64,000 bases of DNA from Pseudomonas lini (GCF_001042905.1 NZ_JYLB01000003.1:124001-188000); one strand, 5' to 3'. Positions 8,863-19,107 are shown, numbered from the stretch's first letter. Notes: generated from the letters alone by a model not told the origin. Translations and numbers: made by a program.

Positions 8863-10143
8863 ATGGACGCATTGATCCTGTTGGGCAGTTTTATCGCGTT
8901 GATCCTGATCGGCATGCCGGTCGCCTACGCCCTGGGGCTTTCTGCCCTGATCGGTGCGTGGTGGATCGACATCCCGTTCCAGGCGCTGATGATTCAGGTC
9001 GCGGGCGGCGTGAACAAATTCTCGTTGCTGGCGATTCCGTTCTTCGTACTCGCTGGCGCGATCATGGCCGAGGGCGGCATGTCCCGGCGCCTGGTGGCTT
9101 TTGCCGGGGTGCTGGTGGGGTTCGTGCGCGGCGGGTTGTCGCTGGTGAACATCATGGCCTCGACTTTCTTCGGCGCGATTTCCGGCTCTTCGGTGGCGGA
9201 CACGGCGTCGGTCGGTTCGGTGTTGATTCCGGAAATGGAGCGTCGCGGCTACCCGCGGGATTTCTCCACCGCAGTCACGGTCAGCGGTTCGGTGCAAGCC
9301 CTGCTGACGCCACCCAGCCATAACTCCGTGCTCTATTCGCTGGCCGCTGGCGGTACCGTTTCGATCGCTTCGCTGTTCATGGCCGGCGTGGTGCCGGGCC
9401 TGCTGATGAGCGCGTGCCTGATGGTGCTGTGCCTGATCTTCGCCAGAAAGCGCAACTACCCCAAGGGCGAAGTCATCCCCATGCGGCAAGCGCTGAAAAT
9501 CTGCGGTGAAGCGATGTGGGGCCTGATGGCGATGGTCATCATTCTCGGCGGCATTCTCTCGGGCATCTTCACTGCCACGGAATCGGCGGCGATCGCGGTG
9601 CTGTGGTCGTTCTTCGTCACCATGTTCATCTACCGCGACTACAAGTGGCGTGAGCTGCCCAAGTTGATGCACCGCACGGTGCGCACCATCTCGATCGTGA
9701 TGATCCTGATCGGCTTCGCCGCCAGCTTCGGCTACATCATGACGCTGATGCAGATCCCGGCCAAAATCACCACGATGTTCCTGACCCTGTCAGACAACCG
9801 TTACGTGATCCTGATGTGCATCAACGTGATGCTGCTGTTGCTCGGCACGGTGATGGACATGGCGCCGCTGATCCTGATCCTCACGCCGATTCTGATGCCG
9901 GTGATTCTGGGCATTGGGGTGGACCCGGTGCAGTTCGGCATGATCATGCTGGTGAACCTGGGGATCGGCTTGATCACACCGCCGGTGGGCGCGGTGCTGT
10001 TTGTCGGCTCCGCGGTGGGCAAGGTCAGCATCGAAAGCACCGTGAAAGCGCTGCTGCCGTTCTATGGCGTGCTGTTTCTGGTGCTGATGGCTGTGACTTA
10101 CATTCCGGCACTGTCGCTGTGGTTGCCGCATTTGGTGTTGTGA
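8863..10143 (+). CDS. TRAP transporter large permease (DctM type)
   Basis: 426-residue polytopic membrane protein of the DctM family with about twelve hydrophobic segments. It includes the SGSSVADTASVGS region and the TPPVGAVLFVGS region that are conserved in the transport core. The start directly follows the DctQ stop (TGA then ATG). It provides sodium-driven inward transport together with the two upstream products. Confidence 0.94.
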   Translation: MDALILLGSFIALILIGMPVAYALGLSALIGAWWIDIPFQALMIQVAGGVNKFSLLAIPFFVLAGAIMAEGGMSRRLVAFAGVLVGFVRGGLSLVNIMASTFFGAISGSSVADTASVGSVLIPEMERRGYPRDFSTAVTVSGSVQALLTPPSHNSVLYSLAAGGTVSIASLFMAGVVPGLLMSACLMVLCLIFARKRNYPKGEVIPMRQALKICGEAMWGLMAMVIILGGILSGIFTATESAAIAVLWSFFVTMFIYRDYKWRELPKLMHRTVRTISIVMILIGFAASFGYIMTLMQIPAKITTMFLTLSDNRYVILMCINVMLLLLGTVMDMAPLILILTPILMPVILGIGVDPVQFGMIMLVNLGIGLITPPVGAVLFVGSAVGKVSIESTVKALLPFYGVLFLVLMAVTYIPALSLWLPHLVL

Positions 10144-10146
10144 CCT

Positions 10147-10251
10147 CAAAAGATCGCAGCCTTCGGCAGCTCCTACAGGATTTGTGTTCGTCCGATATTT
10201 CACGGGTGTGCGCGATTCCAATGTAGGAGCTGCCGCAGGCTGCGATCTTTT
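10147..10251. repeat. Long inverted repeat (GATCGCAGCC...GGCTGCGATC family)
   Basis: Imperfect inverted repeat with outer arms AAAAGATCGCAGCCT and AGGCTGCGATCTTTT and inner arms CAGCTCCTACA and TGTAGGAGCTG. This is another dispersed Pseudomonas repeat type, distinct from the REPs. It follows the TRAP large permease and may end or attenuate transcription. Confidence 0.85.
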
Positions 10252-10277
10252 CAACCATTCAACGCAGGGCGAAAATC

Positions 10278-11153
10278 ATGACCCTCAACACCCTCGAACT
10301 CGAAGACGAACTCACCCGCCTCACCCTCGCCCCGGAACTCGGGGCGAGCATCGTCAACTGGACGGTACGCAGCACCGGCCAACCGCTGTTGCGCCACAGC
10401 GACCAACACACCTTGAACACCGGCCTGCCCGGCAAACTCGCCTGCTATCCCTTGGCGCCGTGGTCGAACCGCATCTCGGAGGGTGGTTTCGATTGCCCGG
10501 TTGGCTGGCTCGCGCTGGCGCCCAACAGTCTCACCGACCCGCTGCCGATTCATGGCAGTGCCTGGCAACAGCCGTGGCAGATCGTCTCGCACACCCGCGA
10601 TGAAATCGTCCTGCAACTCGACAGCTCCACGCCCTTCGCTTATCGCGCAAGGCAACGTTTCCGTCTGAGCGAGGGCAAGCTGAGCATCGATTTGCAGGTC
10701 ACCCATCTGGCCGAACACGCCGCCTGGCATGGGGTCGGTTTACACCCTTATTTCCCGCGCACTGCAGGCACTCGGTTGCAGGCGCAGGCGCGACAGGTCT
10801 GGTTGTGCGACAGCACAAAACTGCCAACACAACTCACTTCGATACCCAAGGATTGGGACTTCAGCCAGCCCCGGGCATTACCCGAAACGCTGGTGGACAA
10901 CGGCTTTTGCGAATGGGATGGCCACTGCCTGATCCAGCAACCCGAGCTGGGTTATGAACTGGAATGCCAAGCCACCGGCAGCGACTACTACCTGCTCTAC
11001 TGCCCCGTAGGCCTGGAATTTTTCTGCATCGAACCGGTGAGCCACCCGGTCAATGCCCATCACTTGCCGGGTCGGCCAGGCTTGCGTTTGCTGGAGCAAG
11101 GTCAATCCGCCGAGCTCGGTTTCAGTCTGCGCTATCGCTACGCCAACAGCTGA
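10278..11153 (+). CDS. Aldose 1-epimerase family protein
   Basis: 291-residue mutarotase of the GalM-like superfamily. The conserved histidines are visible at H92 (IHGSAW) and H156 (GLHPYFP), with a late glutamate in FCIEPVSHP as the likely base. It probably interconverts anomers of the incoming hexuronate, since uronate dehydrogenase acts on the cyclic sugar. Its 3' end overlaps the convergent hybrid-kinase gene by 16 bases. A long inverted repeat separates it from the transporter, so expression may differ from the upstream genes. Confidence 0.88.
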   Translation: MTLNTLELEDELTRLTLAPELGASIVNWTVRSTGQPLLRHSDQHTLNTGLPGKLACYPLAPWSNRISEGGFDCPVGWLALAPNSLTDPLPIHGSAWQQPWQIVSHTRDEIVLQLDSSTPFAYRARQRFRLSEGKLSIDLQVTHLAEHAAWHGVGLHPYFPRTAGTRLQAQARQVWLCDSTKLPTQLTSIPKDWDFSQPRALPETLVDNGFCEWDGHCLIQQPELGYELECQATGSDYYLLYCPVGLEFFCIEPVSHPVNAHHLPGRPGLRLLEQGQSAELGFSLRYRYANS

Positions 11154-12865
11154 GTCAGCACCGCGCGCAACTTGCCGGGCTTCACGGGCTTGTTCAGCAG
11201 CGGCGCGTCGAGGCGCTGCAATGAGCGACGACACTGGTCGGTGCGGTCGGCGGTGATGATCACCGCCGGAATCGCCCGGCTGAAATGCTCGCGCAAATGC
11301 CGAACCACCTCACAACCCACCACCCCGTGATCCAAGTGATAGTCCGCCAGAATCAGTTCCGGCGCCTGTCCCTGCAAAGCCACCAGCGCGGTGGCCTCGT
11401 CGGTGGCGGTGACCACCTCACAACCCCACTGCCCGAGCAGCGCGCTCATGCTTTCAAGAATGCTGACTTCGTTGTCCAGCACCAACAGACGCCGGCCCGG
11501 CAATGGATTGCCGGTACTCGGTTGCGGCGCGACCTGACTGATCGGCAGTGGAATCTCATGGGAAATCGGTACTTCGATGCTGAACATCGAACCGCACCCC
11601 GGCTGCGAATGAACCTGAATCCTGTAGTCGAGGATCTTGGCGATGCGTTCGACAATCGCCAGTCCCAGGCCCACGCCCTTGCGATCGGCGGCGCGCCCGA
11701 CGTCCAGTTGGTTGAATTCAAGGAAGATCGAGTCAAGACGATCCGTAGGAATCCCGCGCCCGGTGTCCCAGACTTCGATACGCAGCGCATCGCCCCGGCG
11801 TCTTGCCCCCAGCAGAATGCAGCCCTCGTCGGTGTAGCGGCAGGCATTGCTGAGGAAGTTGCGCAGGATTCGGGTCATCAGGCGCAAGTCGGTGTGAATG
11901 GCGTAATCACCCATGTGCACCCGCAGGTTCAACCCGGCTGCCGCAGCCACCGACTGAAATTCCGAAACCAGTGGCGCGAACAATTCGTCGAGGCGGTACA
12001 GGGCAATGTCCGGCTTCACCGCGGCCTGATCGAGCCGGGAAATATCCAGCAGATCGGTGAGCAAGTCTTCGGCCCCCTCCAGCGCCTGATGCGTGCGCTC
12101 CACCAGCACCTGCTCGACGTCGGGCAGTTTGCGTTCGCGCAAGGTCGAGATCAGCAAACGCGCGGCGTTGAGCGGTTGCAGCAAGTCGTGACTGGCGGCG
12201 GCAAGGTATTTGTCCTTGCTGCGATTGGCGGCTTCGGCAGCATCACGGGCATCGCGCAAGGCTTCTGCGATCTGTTTGCGCTGGGTGATCTGCTGTTGCA
12301 GATTGCGGTTGGCGTCCAGTAACTCGTTGGTGCGCGTGGTGACCCGCTGCTCCAGTTCGTCATTGAGTTGTTGCAGGCGCTGCTGAGCGAGTTTTCGTTC
12401 GGTGATATCGGCGACAAAGCCCTCCACCAAACCTGCCTGATCCGGTTTGAGCAGCAGGTTCATCAACACGTCGAGGACGCTGCCGTCCTTGCGCCGCAGC
12501 TGAGTTTCATAGCCCAGCAGGCTGCGCTCGCGCTGGAGGATTTCACCGATGCTTTCCAGCTCTTGCGCCCCGCCGACGAACAACGTGCCCGCCAGGTCCG
12601 TCAGGGAAAACAGCACCTCCTGCGGGCTTTGATAACCGAGCATCCGCGCCAGCGCCGGGTTGGCGGCGCGCATGCCTTCCAGCAGGCTGGCTTGGAAGAT
12701 CCCGTGTACCGCGTTTTCGAACAGCCATTTGTAGCGGTTGCGTTCGGTTTCCAGTTCATCCAGGCGCGCGGCCAGTTCCGGGTAATGACTCTTGCGCGCC
12801 GAGTGGTTGCCTAAGCCGAGTAACCCGGCCAGCGCCCGTTGTTGCTCGTCAGAGGGCTTCGCCAT
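11138..12865 (-). CDS. ercS: Hybrid sensor histidine kinase, ErcS-like
   Basis: 575-residue soluble hybrid kinase: coiled segment, PAS domain (about residues 40-160), coiled coil, HisKA with the phosphoacceptor in SHDLLQPLNAAR, HATPase with the N and G boxes (DTGRGIP, GVGLGLAIV), then a C-terminal receiver with the phospho-aspartate in ADYHLD. No transmembrane segment is visible. The gene overlaps ercA by 17 bases, the arrangement known for the ercA-ercS pair of the P. aeruginosa ethanol-oxidation region. It shares the unusual SHDLLQPLNAAR H box with the second kinase at 30366-32999, so the two are of one family. Confidence 0.88.
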   Translation of the reverse strand: MAKPSDEQQRALAGLLGLGNHSARKSHYPELAARLDELETERNRYKWLFENAVHGIFQASLLEGMRAANPALARMLGYQSPQEVLFSLTDLAGTLFVGGAQELESIGEILQRERSLLGYETQLRRKDGSVLDVLMNLLLKPDQAGLVEGFVADITERKLAQQRLQQLNDELEQRVTTRTNELLDANRNLQQQITQRKQIAEALRDARDAAEAANRSKDKYLAAASHDLLQPLNAARLLISTLRERKLPDVEQVLVERTHQALEGAEDLLTDLLDISRLDQAAVKPDIALYRLDELFAPLVSEFQSVAAAAGLNLRVHMGDYAIHTDLRLMTRILRNFLSNACRYTDEGCILLGARRRGDALRIEVWDTGRGIPTDRLDSIFLEFNQLDVGRAADRKGVGLGLAIVERIAKILDYRIQVHSQPGCGSMFSIEVPISHEIPLPISQVAPQPSTGNPLPGRRLLVLDNEVSILESMSALLGQWGCEVVTATDEATALVALQGQAPELILADYHLDHGVVGCEVVRHLREHFSRAIPAVIITADRTDQCRRSLQRLDAPLLNKPVKPGKLRAVLTQLLA

Positions 12866-14012
12866 AGACGACCTCGACGTCGCGCTGACTGGATTCGCGC
12901 GGGTTGGTAAGGATGCACGGGTCGTGCATGGCGTGTTGCGACAGGAACGGAATGTCCGCCGTACTCACCCCGTGCAGCCCCAGGGTTTCGTGGAAGCCGA
13001 TGGCGTGTTTGAGGGCGATCAGGTGTTCGACCAGCCGCCCGCAAATCTGCCGGTGATTAAGACCACGGCAATCAATACCGAACGTCTCGGCAATCACCTT
13101 GAAGCGCTCCGGCGCCGAGCTGTAGTTGAACGCCACCACGTGTTCCACTAGCACCGCATTACAGAGGCCATGGGGCAGATCGAGGAAGCCGCCGAGGCTG
13201 TGGGACATGGCATGCACCGCGCCAAGGATCGCGTTGGAGAACGCCAGCCCGGCCTGCATGCTGCCGAGCATGATTTTTTCCCGCAGGGCGATGTCGCTGG
13301 GGTTGGCGATCATTTGCACCAGATTGCCGTTGATCAGCCGCATCGCTTCCAACGCATGGGGGTCGGTGAGCGGCCCGTGACCGGTGGAGACAAAGGCTTC
13401 GATGGCATGCACCAACGCGTCGATGCCGGTACAGGCCGACAGGAACGGGTCCATGCTCAGGGTGGTTTCCGGGTCGATCAGCGACACGTCCGGCACTGCG
13501 GCCTTGCTGACGATGGAGAATTTCATGCGTTCTTGCTGATTGGAGATGATCACGAACTGCGACACGTCGGCCGACGTGCCGGCGGTGGTCGGGATCAGGA
13601 TCAGCGGCGGGCTGGGCATGCGCAACATGTCCACACCCTCGAATTCGAGGATGTTGCGCCCGTGGGCGACGACAATGCCGATGCCCTTGCCACAATCCAT
13701 CGGGCTGCCGCCGCCGATCGCCACGATCACATCGCAGTGATTCTCCCGGTACAGCTCGGCGCCGAGCATGACCTCTTCGATCCGCGGGTTGGGCGAAACG
13801 TCGCTATATAGAAAGTAATCGATGCCCTGGGCTTGCAGGCTGACCTCGACATCGGCGACCCAACCGGCGGCAATCACACCGGGGTCGCTGACCACCAGCA
13901 CCTTGCGGGCGCCGAAGGTCTTGGCGTAATTACCGACGTTGTGCCGACAGCCGGCACCGAAGATGATTTCAGGCGAAACGAATTTACGCAGCTGGCTGAG
14001 ATTCTGGCTCAT
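12849..14012 (-). CDS. ercA: Iron-containing alcohol dehydrogenase ErcA
   Basis: 387-residue group III (Fe-dependent) alcohol dehydrogenase. It shows the NAD-binding GGGSPMDCGKG, the TTAGTSADVS region and metal-ligand histidines in HAMSHSLGGFLDLPHGLCNA. In P. aeruginosa the homologue is a regulatory or accessory factor of the exa system more than a main catabolic enzyme; that is family knowledge. The ATG at 14012 is used; the open frame reaches 14078 without support. Its A-rich leader (AAAACAATAAAAACAGG) resembles Crc/Hfq targets. Co-translated with ercS by overlap. Confidence 0.9.
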   Translation of the reverse strand: MSQNLSQLRKFVSPEIIFGAGCRHNVGNYAKTFGARKVLVVSDPGVIAAGWVADVEVSLQAQGIDYFLYSDVSPNPRIEEVMLGAELYRENHCDVIVAIGGGSPMDCGKGIGIVVAHGRNILEFEGVDMLRMPSPPLILIPTTAGTSADVSQFVIISNQQERMKFSIVSKAAVPDVSLIDPETTLSMDPFLSACTGIDALVHAIEAFVSTGHGPLTDPHALEAMRLINGNLVQMIANPSDIALREKIMLGSMQAGLAFSNAILGAVHAMSHSLGGFLDLPHGLCNAVLVEHVVAFNYSSAPERFKVIAETFGIDCRGLNHRQICGRLVEHLIALKHAIGFHETLGLHGVSTADIPFLSQHAMHDPCILTNPRESSQRDVEVVYGEAL

Positions 14013-14138
14013 TGGAAAGCCTGTTTTTATTGTTTTGGAAGGTAAAGTCCACACTAAAGCATCCGGCTGCGAATGCAATCAGACCAATGGATAGCGAGCT
14101 GGGGTGTACTCAGATTTTGTATCCACTGAAGATCAACT

Positions 14139-14228
14139 GTGGGAGCGGGCTTGCTCGCGAAAGCGGCATTACATTCAACACATCTATTGACTGACACACC
14201 GCTTTCGCGAGCAAGCCCGCTCCCACAG
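14139..14228. repeat. REP inverted pair
   Basis: Inverted pair of the common REP unit between pqqE and ercA, both on the minus strand. It lies within what would otherwise be one long operon. Confidence 0.9.
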
Positions 14229-14245
14229 GGTTCTGTGTTCACAAC

Positions 14246-15379
14246 TCATCCGCGATAAATCAGTCGCGAAGCCTTTTCATTGCGCAAGGTCAGGTGTTCC
14301 ATGCCCTGCCCCGGCACATCGGCTTCGTCCCGGGCCTTGAGAATAACGTCGTGGTGCGGCGACTTGCTGCACACCGGGTCGGCGTTGCTGGCATCACCGG
14401 TGAGCATGAACGCCTGGCAGCGGCAGCCGCCGAGGTCCTTGTGCTTTTCATCGCAGGAACGGCACGGCTCTTTCATCCAGTCATCGCCACGAAAACGGTT
14501 GAAGCCGAACGAGTCGTTCCAGATGTGGTCGATGCTGTGCTCACGCACATTGGGAAACTGCACCGGCAACTGGCGAGCGCTATGACAAGGCAACGCCGTG
14601 CCGTCCGGAGTGATGTCGAGAAACAGGTTGGCCCAGCCATTCATGCAGGTCTTGGGGCGTTCTTCGTAGTAATCCGGGGTCACGAAAATCAGCTTGCACG
14701 GATGGCCCTCGGCCTCAAGCCTCTGGCGGTATTCATGGGTAATGCGCTCAGCGCGCTGCAACTGTTCGCGGGTCGGCAACAGGCCGACGCGGTTGAGTTC
14801 GGCCCAACCGTAGAACTGGCACGTCGCCAACTCGACGAAATCCGCCTCCAGCTCCAGGCACAGTTCGATGATCTGCGCGATCTGGTCGATGTTGTGCCGA
14901 TGGGTGACGAAGTTCAGCACCATCGGGTAGCCCTGGGCTTTCACCGCCCGGGCCATGGCCAGTTTCTGGGCGAAGGCCTTGCGCGAGCCGGCGAGCAGAT
15001 TGTTCACCTGTTCATCGGCGGCCTGAAAACTGATCTGGATATGGTCCAGCCCGGCGATCTTAAAATCGCGGACCTTCTGTTCGGTCAGGCCGATACCCGA
15101 GGTGATCAGGTTGGTGTAGTAACCCATGTCCCGCGCCGCCTTGATCAGCTCGGCCAGGTCCTGGCGCACCAACGGCTCGCCACCGGAAAAACCCAGTTGC
15201 GCAGCGCCCATCTCCCGGGCCTCGCGGAACACCCGAATCCACTCTTCTGTGCTCAATTCCTCGCCCTGTTGGGCGAAGTCCAGCGGGTTGGAGCAATACG
15301 GGCATTGCAGCGGGCAGCGATAGGTCAGTTCCGCCAGCAACCACAGCGGTGGGCCGGGTTGCTGTTCGATCAGGCTCAC
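14246..15379 (-). CDS. pqqE: PQQ biosynthesis radical SAM enzyme PqqE
   Basis: 377-residue radical SAM protein that joins the Glu and Tyr side chains of PqqA, the first step of PQQ synthesis. The radical SAM cysteines are C22, C26 and C29 (CPLQCPYC), followed by GFSGGEP. The C-terminal SPASM cysteines are present ([32 protein letters not shown]). The open frame runs back to 15844 but overlaps pqqC; the GTG at 15379 overlaps the pqqC stop by four bases (GTGA). PqqE normally needs the peptide chaperone PqqD, whose gene should lie between pqqC and pqqE and is missing. Confidence 0.95.
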   Translation of the reverse strand: MSLIEQQPGPPLWLLAELTYRCPLQCPYCSNPLDFAQQGEELSTEEWIRVFREAREMGAAQLGFSGGEPLVRQDLAELIKAARDMGYYTNLITSGIGLTEQKVRDFKIAGLDHIQISFQAADEQVNNLLAGSRKAFAQKLAMARAVKAQGYPMVLNFVTHRHNIDQIAQIIELCLELEADFVELATCQFYGWAELNRVGLLPTREQLQRAERITHEYRQRLEAEGHPCKLIFVTPDYYEERPKTCMNGWANLFLDITPDGTALPCHSARQLPVQFPNVREHSIDHIWNDSFGFNRFRGDDWMKEPCRSCDEKHKDLGGCRCQAFMLTGDASNADPVCSKSPHHDVILKARDEADVPGQGMEHLTLRNEKASRLIYRG

Positions 15380-16128
15380 AAGATGATCCCCCGGTGCCAG
15401 ACCTGCTCGGTGGTGACGGTGTGATACGGCGGGCGATCCAGCTCGTAGGCCATGCTCATCGCGTCGAGCATGCTCCACAGCACATCGAGCTTGAACTGCA
15501 GAATCTCCAGCATGCGTTGCTGGCCTTCGACCGTGACGTAGTGCGCCAGGGTGATGCGCAAACCATGCTCGACATCGCGCCGGGCCTGGCTCAGACGCGT
15601 ACGGAAATAGTCGTAACCGGCCGGGTCTATCCATGGGTAATGGGTGGGCCAGGCGTCGAGCCGAGACTGGTGGATTTGTGGCGCGAACAATTCGGTCAGG
15701 GAACTGCTGGCCGCTTCTTGCCAGCAAGCGCGATGGGCGAAATTGACGTAGGCGTCCACGGCAAAACGTACGCCCGGCAGCACTAGCTCTTGCGAGAGGA
15801 TTTGTTCGCGATCCAGCCCCACTGCTTCGCCCAATCGTAGCCACGCTTCGATGCCGCCTTCACTGCCGGGGACGCCGTCATGGTCGAGGATCCGTTGCAG
15901 CCATTCCCGGCGCACGTCGCGGTCCGGGCAATTGGCGAGGATGGCGGCATCCTTGAGCGGGATGTTCACCTGGTAATAGAAGCGATTGGCGACCCAGCCC
16001 TGGATCTGCTCGCGGGTGGCGCGCCCGGCGTACATGGCTTGGTGGAACGGGTGGTGGATGTGGTAATAGGCGCCTTTGGCGCGCAGGGCTGCTTCGAATT
16101 GGGCGGGGGTCATGGGGGTGTCAGTCAT
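15376..16128 (-). CDS. pqqC: Pyrroloquinoline-quinone synthase PqqC
   Basis: 250-residue oxidase of the PqqC/TenA-like all-helical fold. It carries out the last ring closure and eight-electron oxidation to PQQ. Landmarks include [20 protein letters not shown] and [16 protein letters not shown] with active-site His, Tyr and Arg residues. The ATG at 16128 has GGAG upstream; the longer frame to 16281 reads through a REP. It is 156 bases from pqqB because a variant REP sits in between, and it runs straight into pqqE. Confidence 0.95.
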   Translation of the reverse strand: MTDTPMTPAQFEAALRAKGAYYHIHHPFHQAMYAGRATREQIQGWVANRFYYQVNIPLKDAAILANCPDRDVRREWLQRILDHDGVPGSEGGIEAWLRLGEAVGLDREQILSQELVLPGVRFAVDAYVNFAHRACWQEAASSSLTELFAPQIHQSRLDAWPTHYPWIDPAGYDYFRTRLSQARRDVEHGLRITLAHYVTVEGQQRMLEILQFKLDVLWSMLDAMSMAYELDRPPYHTVTTEQVWHRGIIL

Positions 16129-16160
16129 TGCGGTTCTCCGGATTTCGCGGTGTTTGGTCT

Positions 16161-16280
16161 GACGCCTTCGCGGGCAAGCCCGCTCCCACAGTTGATCGGT
16201 GTGAACATAGATTTTGTGTACACCAACAATCCAATGTGGGAGCGGCGGTGCGGCGATCCGACTTGCCCGCGAGGAGGCCA
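16161..16280. repeat. REP pair with a 16-base insert in one unit, inside the pqq operon
   Basis: Left unit normal (CCTTCGCGGGCAAGCCCGC). Right unit interrupted: GTGGGAGCGG, then CGGTGCGGCGATCCGA, then CTTGCCCGCGAGG. It lies between pqqB and pqqC and may tune the output of the downstream half of the operon. Confidence 0.8.
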
Positions 16281-16284
16281 TCCG

Positions 16285-17199
16285 CTACAGCTCAATACTC
16301 ATGCCGTCATAAGCCACTTCAATCCCGCGCCGCTCCAGCAAGGCGCGCTCGGCCGAGTCTTCATCGAGGATCGGGTTGGTGTTGTTGATGTGGATCAGCA
16401 CCTTGCGCTGGCGATTGAAGCCCTCAAGCACATCGAGCATGCCGCCGGGGCCGCTTTGCGGCAGGTGGCCCATTTCGCTGCCCAGGTGCTGGCCGACTTC
16501 GCACACGCGCATTTCATCGTCGCGCCACAGCGTGCCGTCCAGCAGCAGGCAGTCGGCGCGCAGCATCCAGCTCAATACCTCGGCGTCGACTTGCCCCAGC
16601 CCCGGTGCATAGAAAACCGATGCACCGCTGCGCAGGTCTTCGATGAACAGGCCGATGGTGTCGCCTGGCTGCGGATTGCCGCGATTGGGCGAGTACGGCG
16701 GTGCATTGCTGACCAACGGAATCGCGCGAAATTGCAGGTGTGGGCAGGCAGCGATACTGAACGGCTCGCGATCCAGTTCGATGGGTTGCCACTGCAAGCC
16801 ACCATTCCAGTGTTTGAGCATGGTGAACAAGGGAAAGCCGCGGCTCAGGTCTTCGTGAACCCGCTCAGTGCACCAGACCGAATGCGGACAGCCTTCGCGC
16901 AGGCTCAACAGCCCGGTGCAATGGTCGATCTGACTGTCCAGCAGGACGACACCGGCAATCGCCGTGTCACGCAAACGTCGGGCCGGTTGCATCGCCGGGA
17001 AGCTTTCGAGTTGCGCGCGAATATCCGGTGAAGCATTGCAAAGCACCCACTCCACACCGTCGTCGCTCAGGGCAATGGACGACTGCGTGCGGCGTTGTGC
17101 ACGCAGGTTGCCGTTGCGCATAGCGGCGCATTGACGGCAGTTGCAGTTCCATTGCGGAAAACCGCCGCCAGCGGCGGAACCGAGAACACGGATGTGCAT
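16285..17199 (-). CDS. pqqB: PQQ biosynthesis protein PqqB
   Basis: 304-residue metallo-beta-lactamase-fold protein of the PqqB family, proposed to hydroxylate the cross-linked Glu-Tyr intermediate. The N-terminus [19 protein letters not shown] with the following CRQC motif is diagnostic, as is [15 protein letters not shown]. The ATG at 17199 has a GGAG site; the extended frame to 17253 is not credible. It begins 54 bases after the pqqA stop. Confidence 0.95.
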   Translation of the reverse strand: MHIRVLGSAAGGGFPQWNCNCRQCAAMRNGNLRAQRRTQSSIALSDDGVEWVLCNASPDIRAQLESFPAMQPARRLRDTAIAGVVLLDSQIDHCTGLLSLREGCPHSVWCTERVHEDLSRGFPLFTMLKHWNGGLQWQPIELDREPFSIAACPHLQFRAIPLVSNAPPYSPNRGNPQPGDTIGLFIEDLRSGASVFYAPGLGQVDAEVLSWMLRADCLLLDGTLWRDDEMRVCEVGQHLGSEMGHLPQSGPGGMLDVLEGFNRQRKVLIHINNTNPILDEDSAERALLERRGIEVAYDGMSIEL

Positions 17200-17253
17200 G
17201 GGATGGCTCCAAAAGGCAGGCCCGGCCAACGCGACGGCTGACCGGGCGATCAA

Positions 17254-17325
17254 TCAACGGTTGGCGAAATACATCGTCACTTCGAAGCCAATGCGCAGAT
17301 CGGTAAACGCGGGTTTATTCCACAT
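17254..17325 (-). CDS. pqqA: PQQ precursor peptide PqqA
   Basis: 23-residue ribosomal precursor of PQQ. The peptide starts MWNKPAF and contains the diagnostic E-V-T-M-Y stretch, whose Glu and Tyr become the cofactor. It is followed by pqqB on the same strand. The ATG is preceded by an AAGAGGATTGACCC ribosome site. Confidence 0.95.
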   Translation of the reverse strand: MWNKPAFTDLRIGFEVTMYFANR

Positions 17326-17395
17326 GGGTCAATCCTCTTCTTGTTCCGGGCAATTCCGGTAAAGCCATTAATGCACGGGGGATGAGATGACCGAA

Positions 17396-17411
17396 TGCTA
17401 CTTTCGAAGGA
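17396..17411 (-). promoter_or_regulatory. ped/exa box upstream of pqqA
   Basis: TGCTACTTTCGAAGGA on the plus strand, a weak match to the 16-bp quasi-palindrome (consensus TACTACCTTGGTAGTG) shared by the alcohol-oxidation genes. It is about 70 bases upstream of the pqqA start. Confidence 0.4.
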
Positions 17412-17470
17412 GGTTGTGGGGTGCGTTGGTAGGGGGTGTGGCGTAGATCTTCAAATACACACAAGACCAA

Positions 17471-17560
17471 TGTGGGAGCGGGCTTGCTCGCGAAAGCGGA
17501 CTATCAGTCAACATATTTGTTGAATATCAAGCCGCCTTCGCGAGCAAGCCCGCTCCCACA
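17471..17560. repeat. REP inverted pair
   Basis: Inverted pair of the common REP unit between the aldehyde dehydrogenase gene and the pqqA promoter. Confidence 0.9.
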
Positions 17561-17586
17561 TTTTGTGGTTGTGGTGTTCTTGCGGG

Positions 17587-19107
17587 TTAGAAGAACCCCA
17601 GCGGATTGATGTCGTAGCTCACCAGCAAATTTTTGGTCTGCTGATAATGGTCGAGCATCATCTTGTGGTTCTCACGGCCGACACCGGACTTCTTGTAGCC
17701 ACCAAACGCGGCATGGGCCGGGTACAGGTGGTAGCAGTTAGTCCAGACGCGCCCGGCCTTGATCGCCCGGCCCATGCGGTAGGCGCGGTTGATGTCGCGG
17801 GTCCACAGGCCGGCGCCGAGGCCGAACTCGCTGTCGTTGGCAATCGCCAGGGCTTCGGCTTCGTCCTTGAAGGTGGTGATACCCACCACCGGGCCGAAGA
17901 TTTCTTCCTGGAACACACGCATTTTGTTGTGGCCTTTGAGCAGGGTCGGCTGGATGTAATAGCCGGTCGACAAATCGCCTTCAAGGCGCTCGGCCGCGCC
18001 GCCGGTGAGCAGTTCGGCGCCCTCCTCCTGAGCGATTTTCAGGTACGAGAGGATCTTGTCGTATTGCTGCTCGGACGCTTGGGCACCGACCATGGTTTCG
18101 GTGTCCAGCGGGTTGCCGCGCTTGATCTTGACGATCTTCTTCATCACCACTTTCATGAAGTCGTCATAGATCGACTCCTGCACCAGCGCCCGGGACGGAC
18201 AAGTGCAGACTTCGCCCTGGTTGAAGAACGCCAGCACCAAACCTTCGGCGGCCTTCTCGATGAACTGCGGCTCGGCGTTCATGATGTCTTCGAAGAAAAT
18301 GTTCGGCGACTTGCCGCCCAGTTCAACGGTGCTTGGAATGATGTTCTCGGCGGCGCAATGCATGATGTGTGCGCCAACCGGCGTGGAACCGGTGAAGGCG
18401 ATTTTGGCGATACGCTTGCTGGTGGCCAGCGCCTCACCGGCTTCGCGACCGAAGCCCTGGACGATGTTCAGCACGCCGGCCGGCAGCAAGTCGGCGATCA
18501 GCTCGGCGAACACCATGATCGACAGCGGCGTTTGTTCGGCGGGTTTGAGCACGATGCAGTTGCCGGCAGCCAGGGCCGGGGCGAGTTTCCAGGCGGCCAT
18601 CAGCAGCGGGAAGTTCCACGGGATGATCTGCCCGACCACGCCCAGCGGTTCGTGGAAGTGATAGGCGGTGGTCAGTTCGTTGATCTCGGCGGCGCCGCCT
18701 TCCTGAGCGCGGATGCAACCGGCGAAATAACGGAAGTGGTCGGCAGCCAAAGGCACGTCGGCGTTGAGGGTTTCGCGCACGGCCTTGCCGTTGTCCCAGG
18801 TTTCGGTGACGGCGAGGATTTCCAGGTTCTGCTCAATGCGGTCGGCGATTTTCAGCAGCACCAGCGAGCGATCCTGCGCCGAGGTTTTGCCCCAGGCATC
18901 GGCGGCGGCATGGGCGGCGTCGAGGGCTTTTTCGATGTCGGCGGCGCTGGAGCGCGGGAACTCGGCGATCACTTCACCGGTAACCGGTGAGGTGTTGGTG
19001 AAGTACTCGCCGTTGATTGGGGCAACGAACTCGCCGCCGATGAAATTGCCGTAGCGCGGTTTGAAGGAAACGACGGCGCCGGGTGTTCCGGGTTGTGCGT
19101 AGATCAT
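17587..19107 (-). CDS. exaC: NAD-dependent aldehyde dehydrogenase (ExaC/PedI type)
   Basis: 506-residue aldehyde dehydrogenase that oxidises the aldehyde made by the quinoprotein alcohol dehydrogenase. It contains PWNFPLLM, the Rossmann [11 protein letters not shown], the general-base Glu262 in VELGGKSPN and the catalytic Cys301 in NQGEVC. It lies between pqqA and pedH in the place of PedI in P. putida and matches ExaC in length. A box-like palindrome lies about 105 bases upstream of the start. It is a cytoplasmic enzyme, so aldehyde formed in the periplasm must enter the cell. Confidence 0.93.
   Translation of the reverse strand: MIYAQPGTPGAVVSFKPRYGNFIGGEFVAPINGEYFTNTSPVTGEVIAEFPRSSAADIEKALDAAHAAADAWGKTSAQDRSLVLLKIADRIEQNLEILAVTETWDNGKAVRETLNADVPLAADHFRYFAGCIRAQEGGAAEINELTTAYHFHEPLGVVGQIIPWNFPLLMAAWKLAPALAAGNCIVLKPAEQTPLSIMVFAELIADLLPAGVLNIVQGFGREAGEALATSKRIAKIAFTGSTPVGAHIMHCAAENIIPSTVELGGKSPNIFFEDIMNAEPQFIEKAAEGLVLAFFNQGEVCTCPSRALVQESIYDDFMKVVMKKIVKIKRGNPLDTETMVGAQASEQQYDKILSYLKIAQEEGAELLTGGAAERLEGDLSTGYYIQPTLLKGHNKMRVFQEEIFGPVVGITTFKDEAEALAIANDSEFGLGAGLWTRDINRAYRMGRAIKAGRVWTNCYHLYPAHAAFGGYKKSGVGRENHKMMLDHYQQTKNLLVSYDINPLGFF

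Noticed and set aside
15380..15844. N-terminal extension of PqqE
   Set aside because: It lies in another frame of pqqC and has no PqqD or other domain; the GTG at 15379 gives the normal protein.
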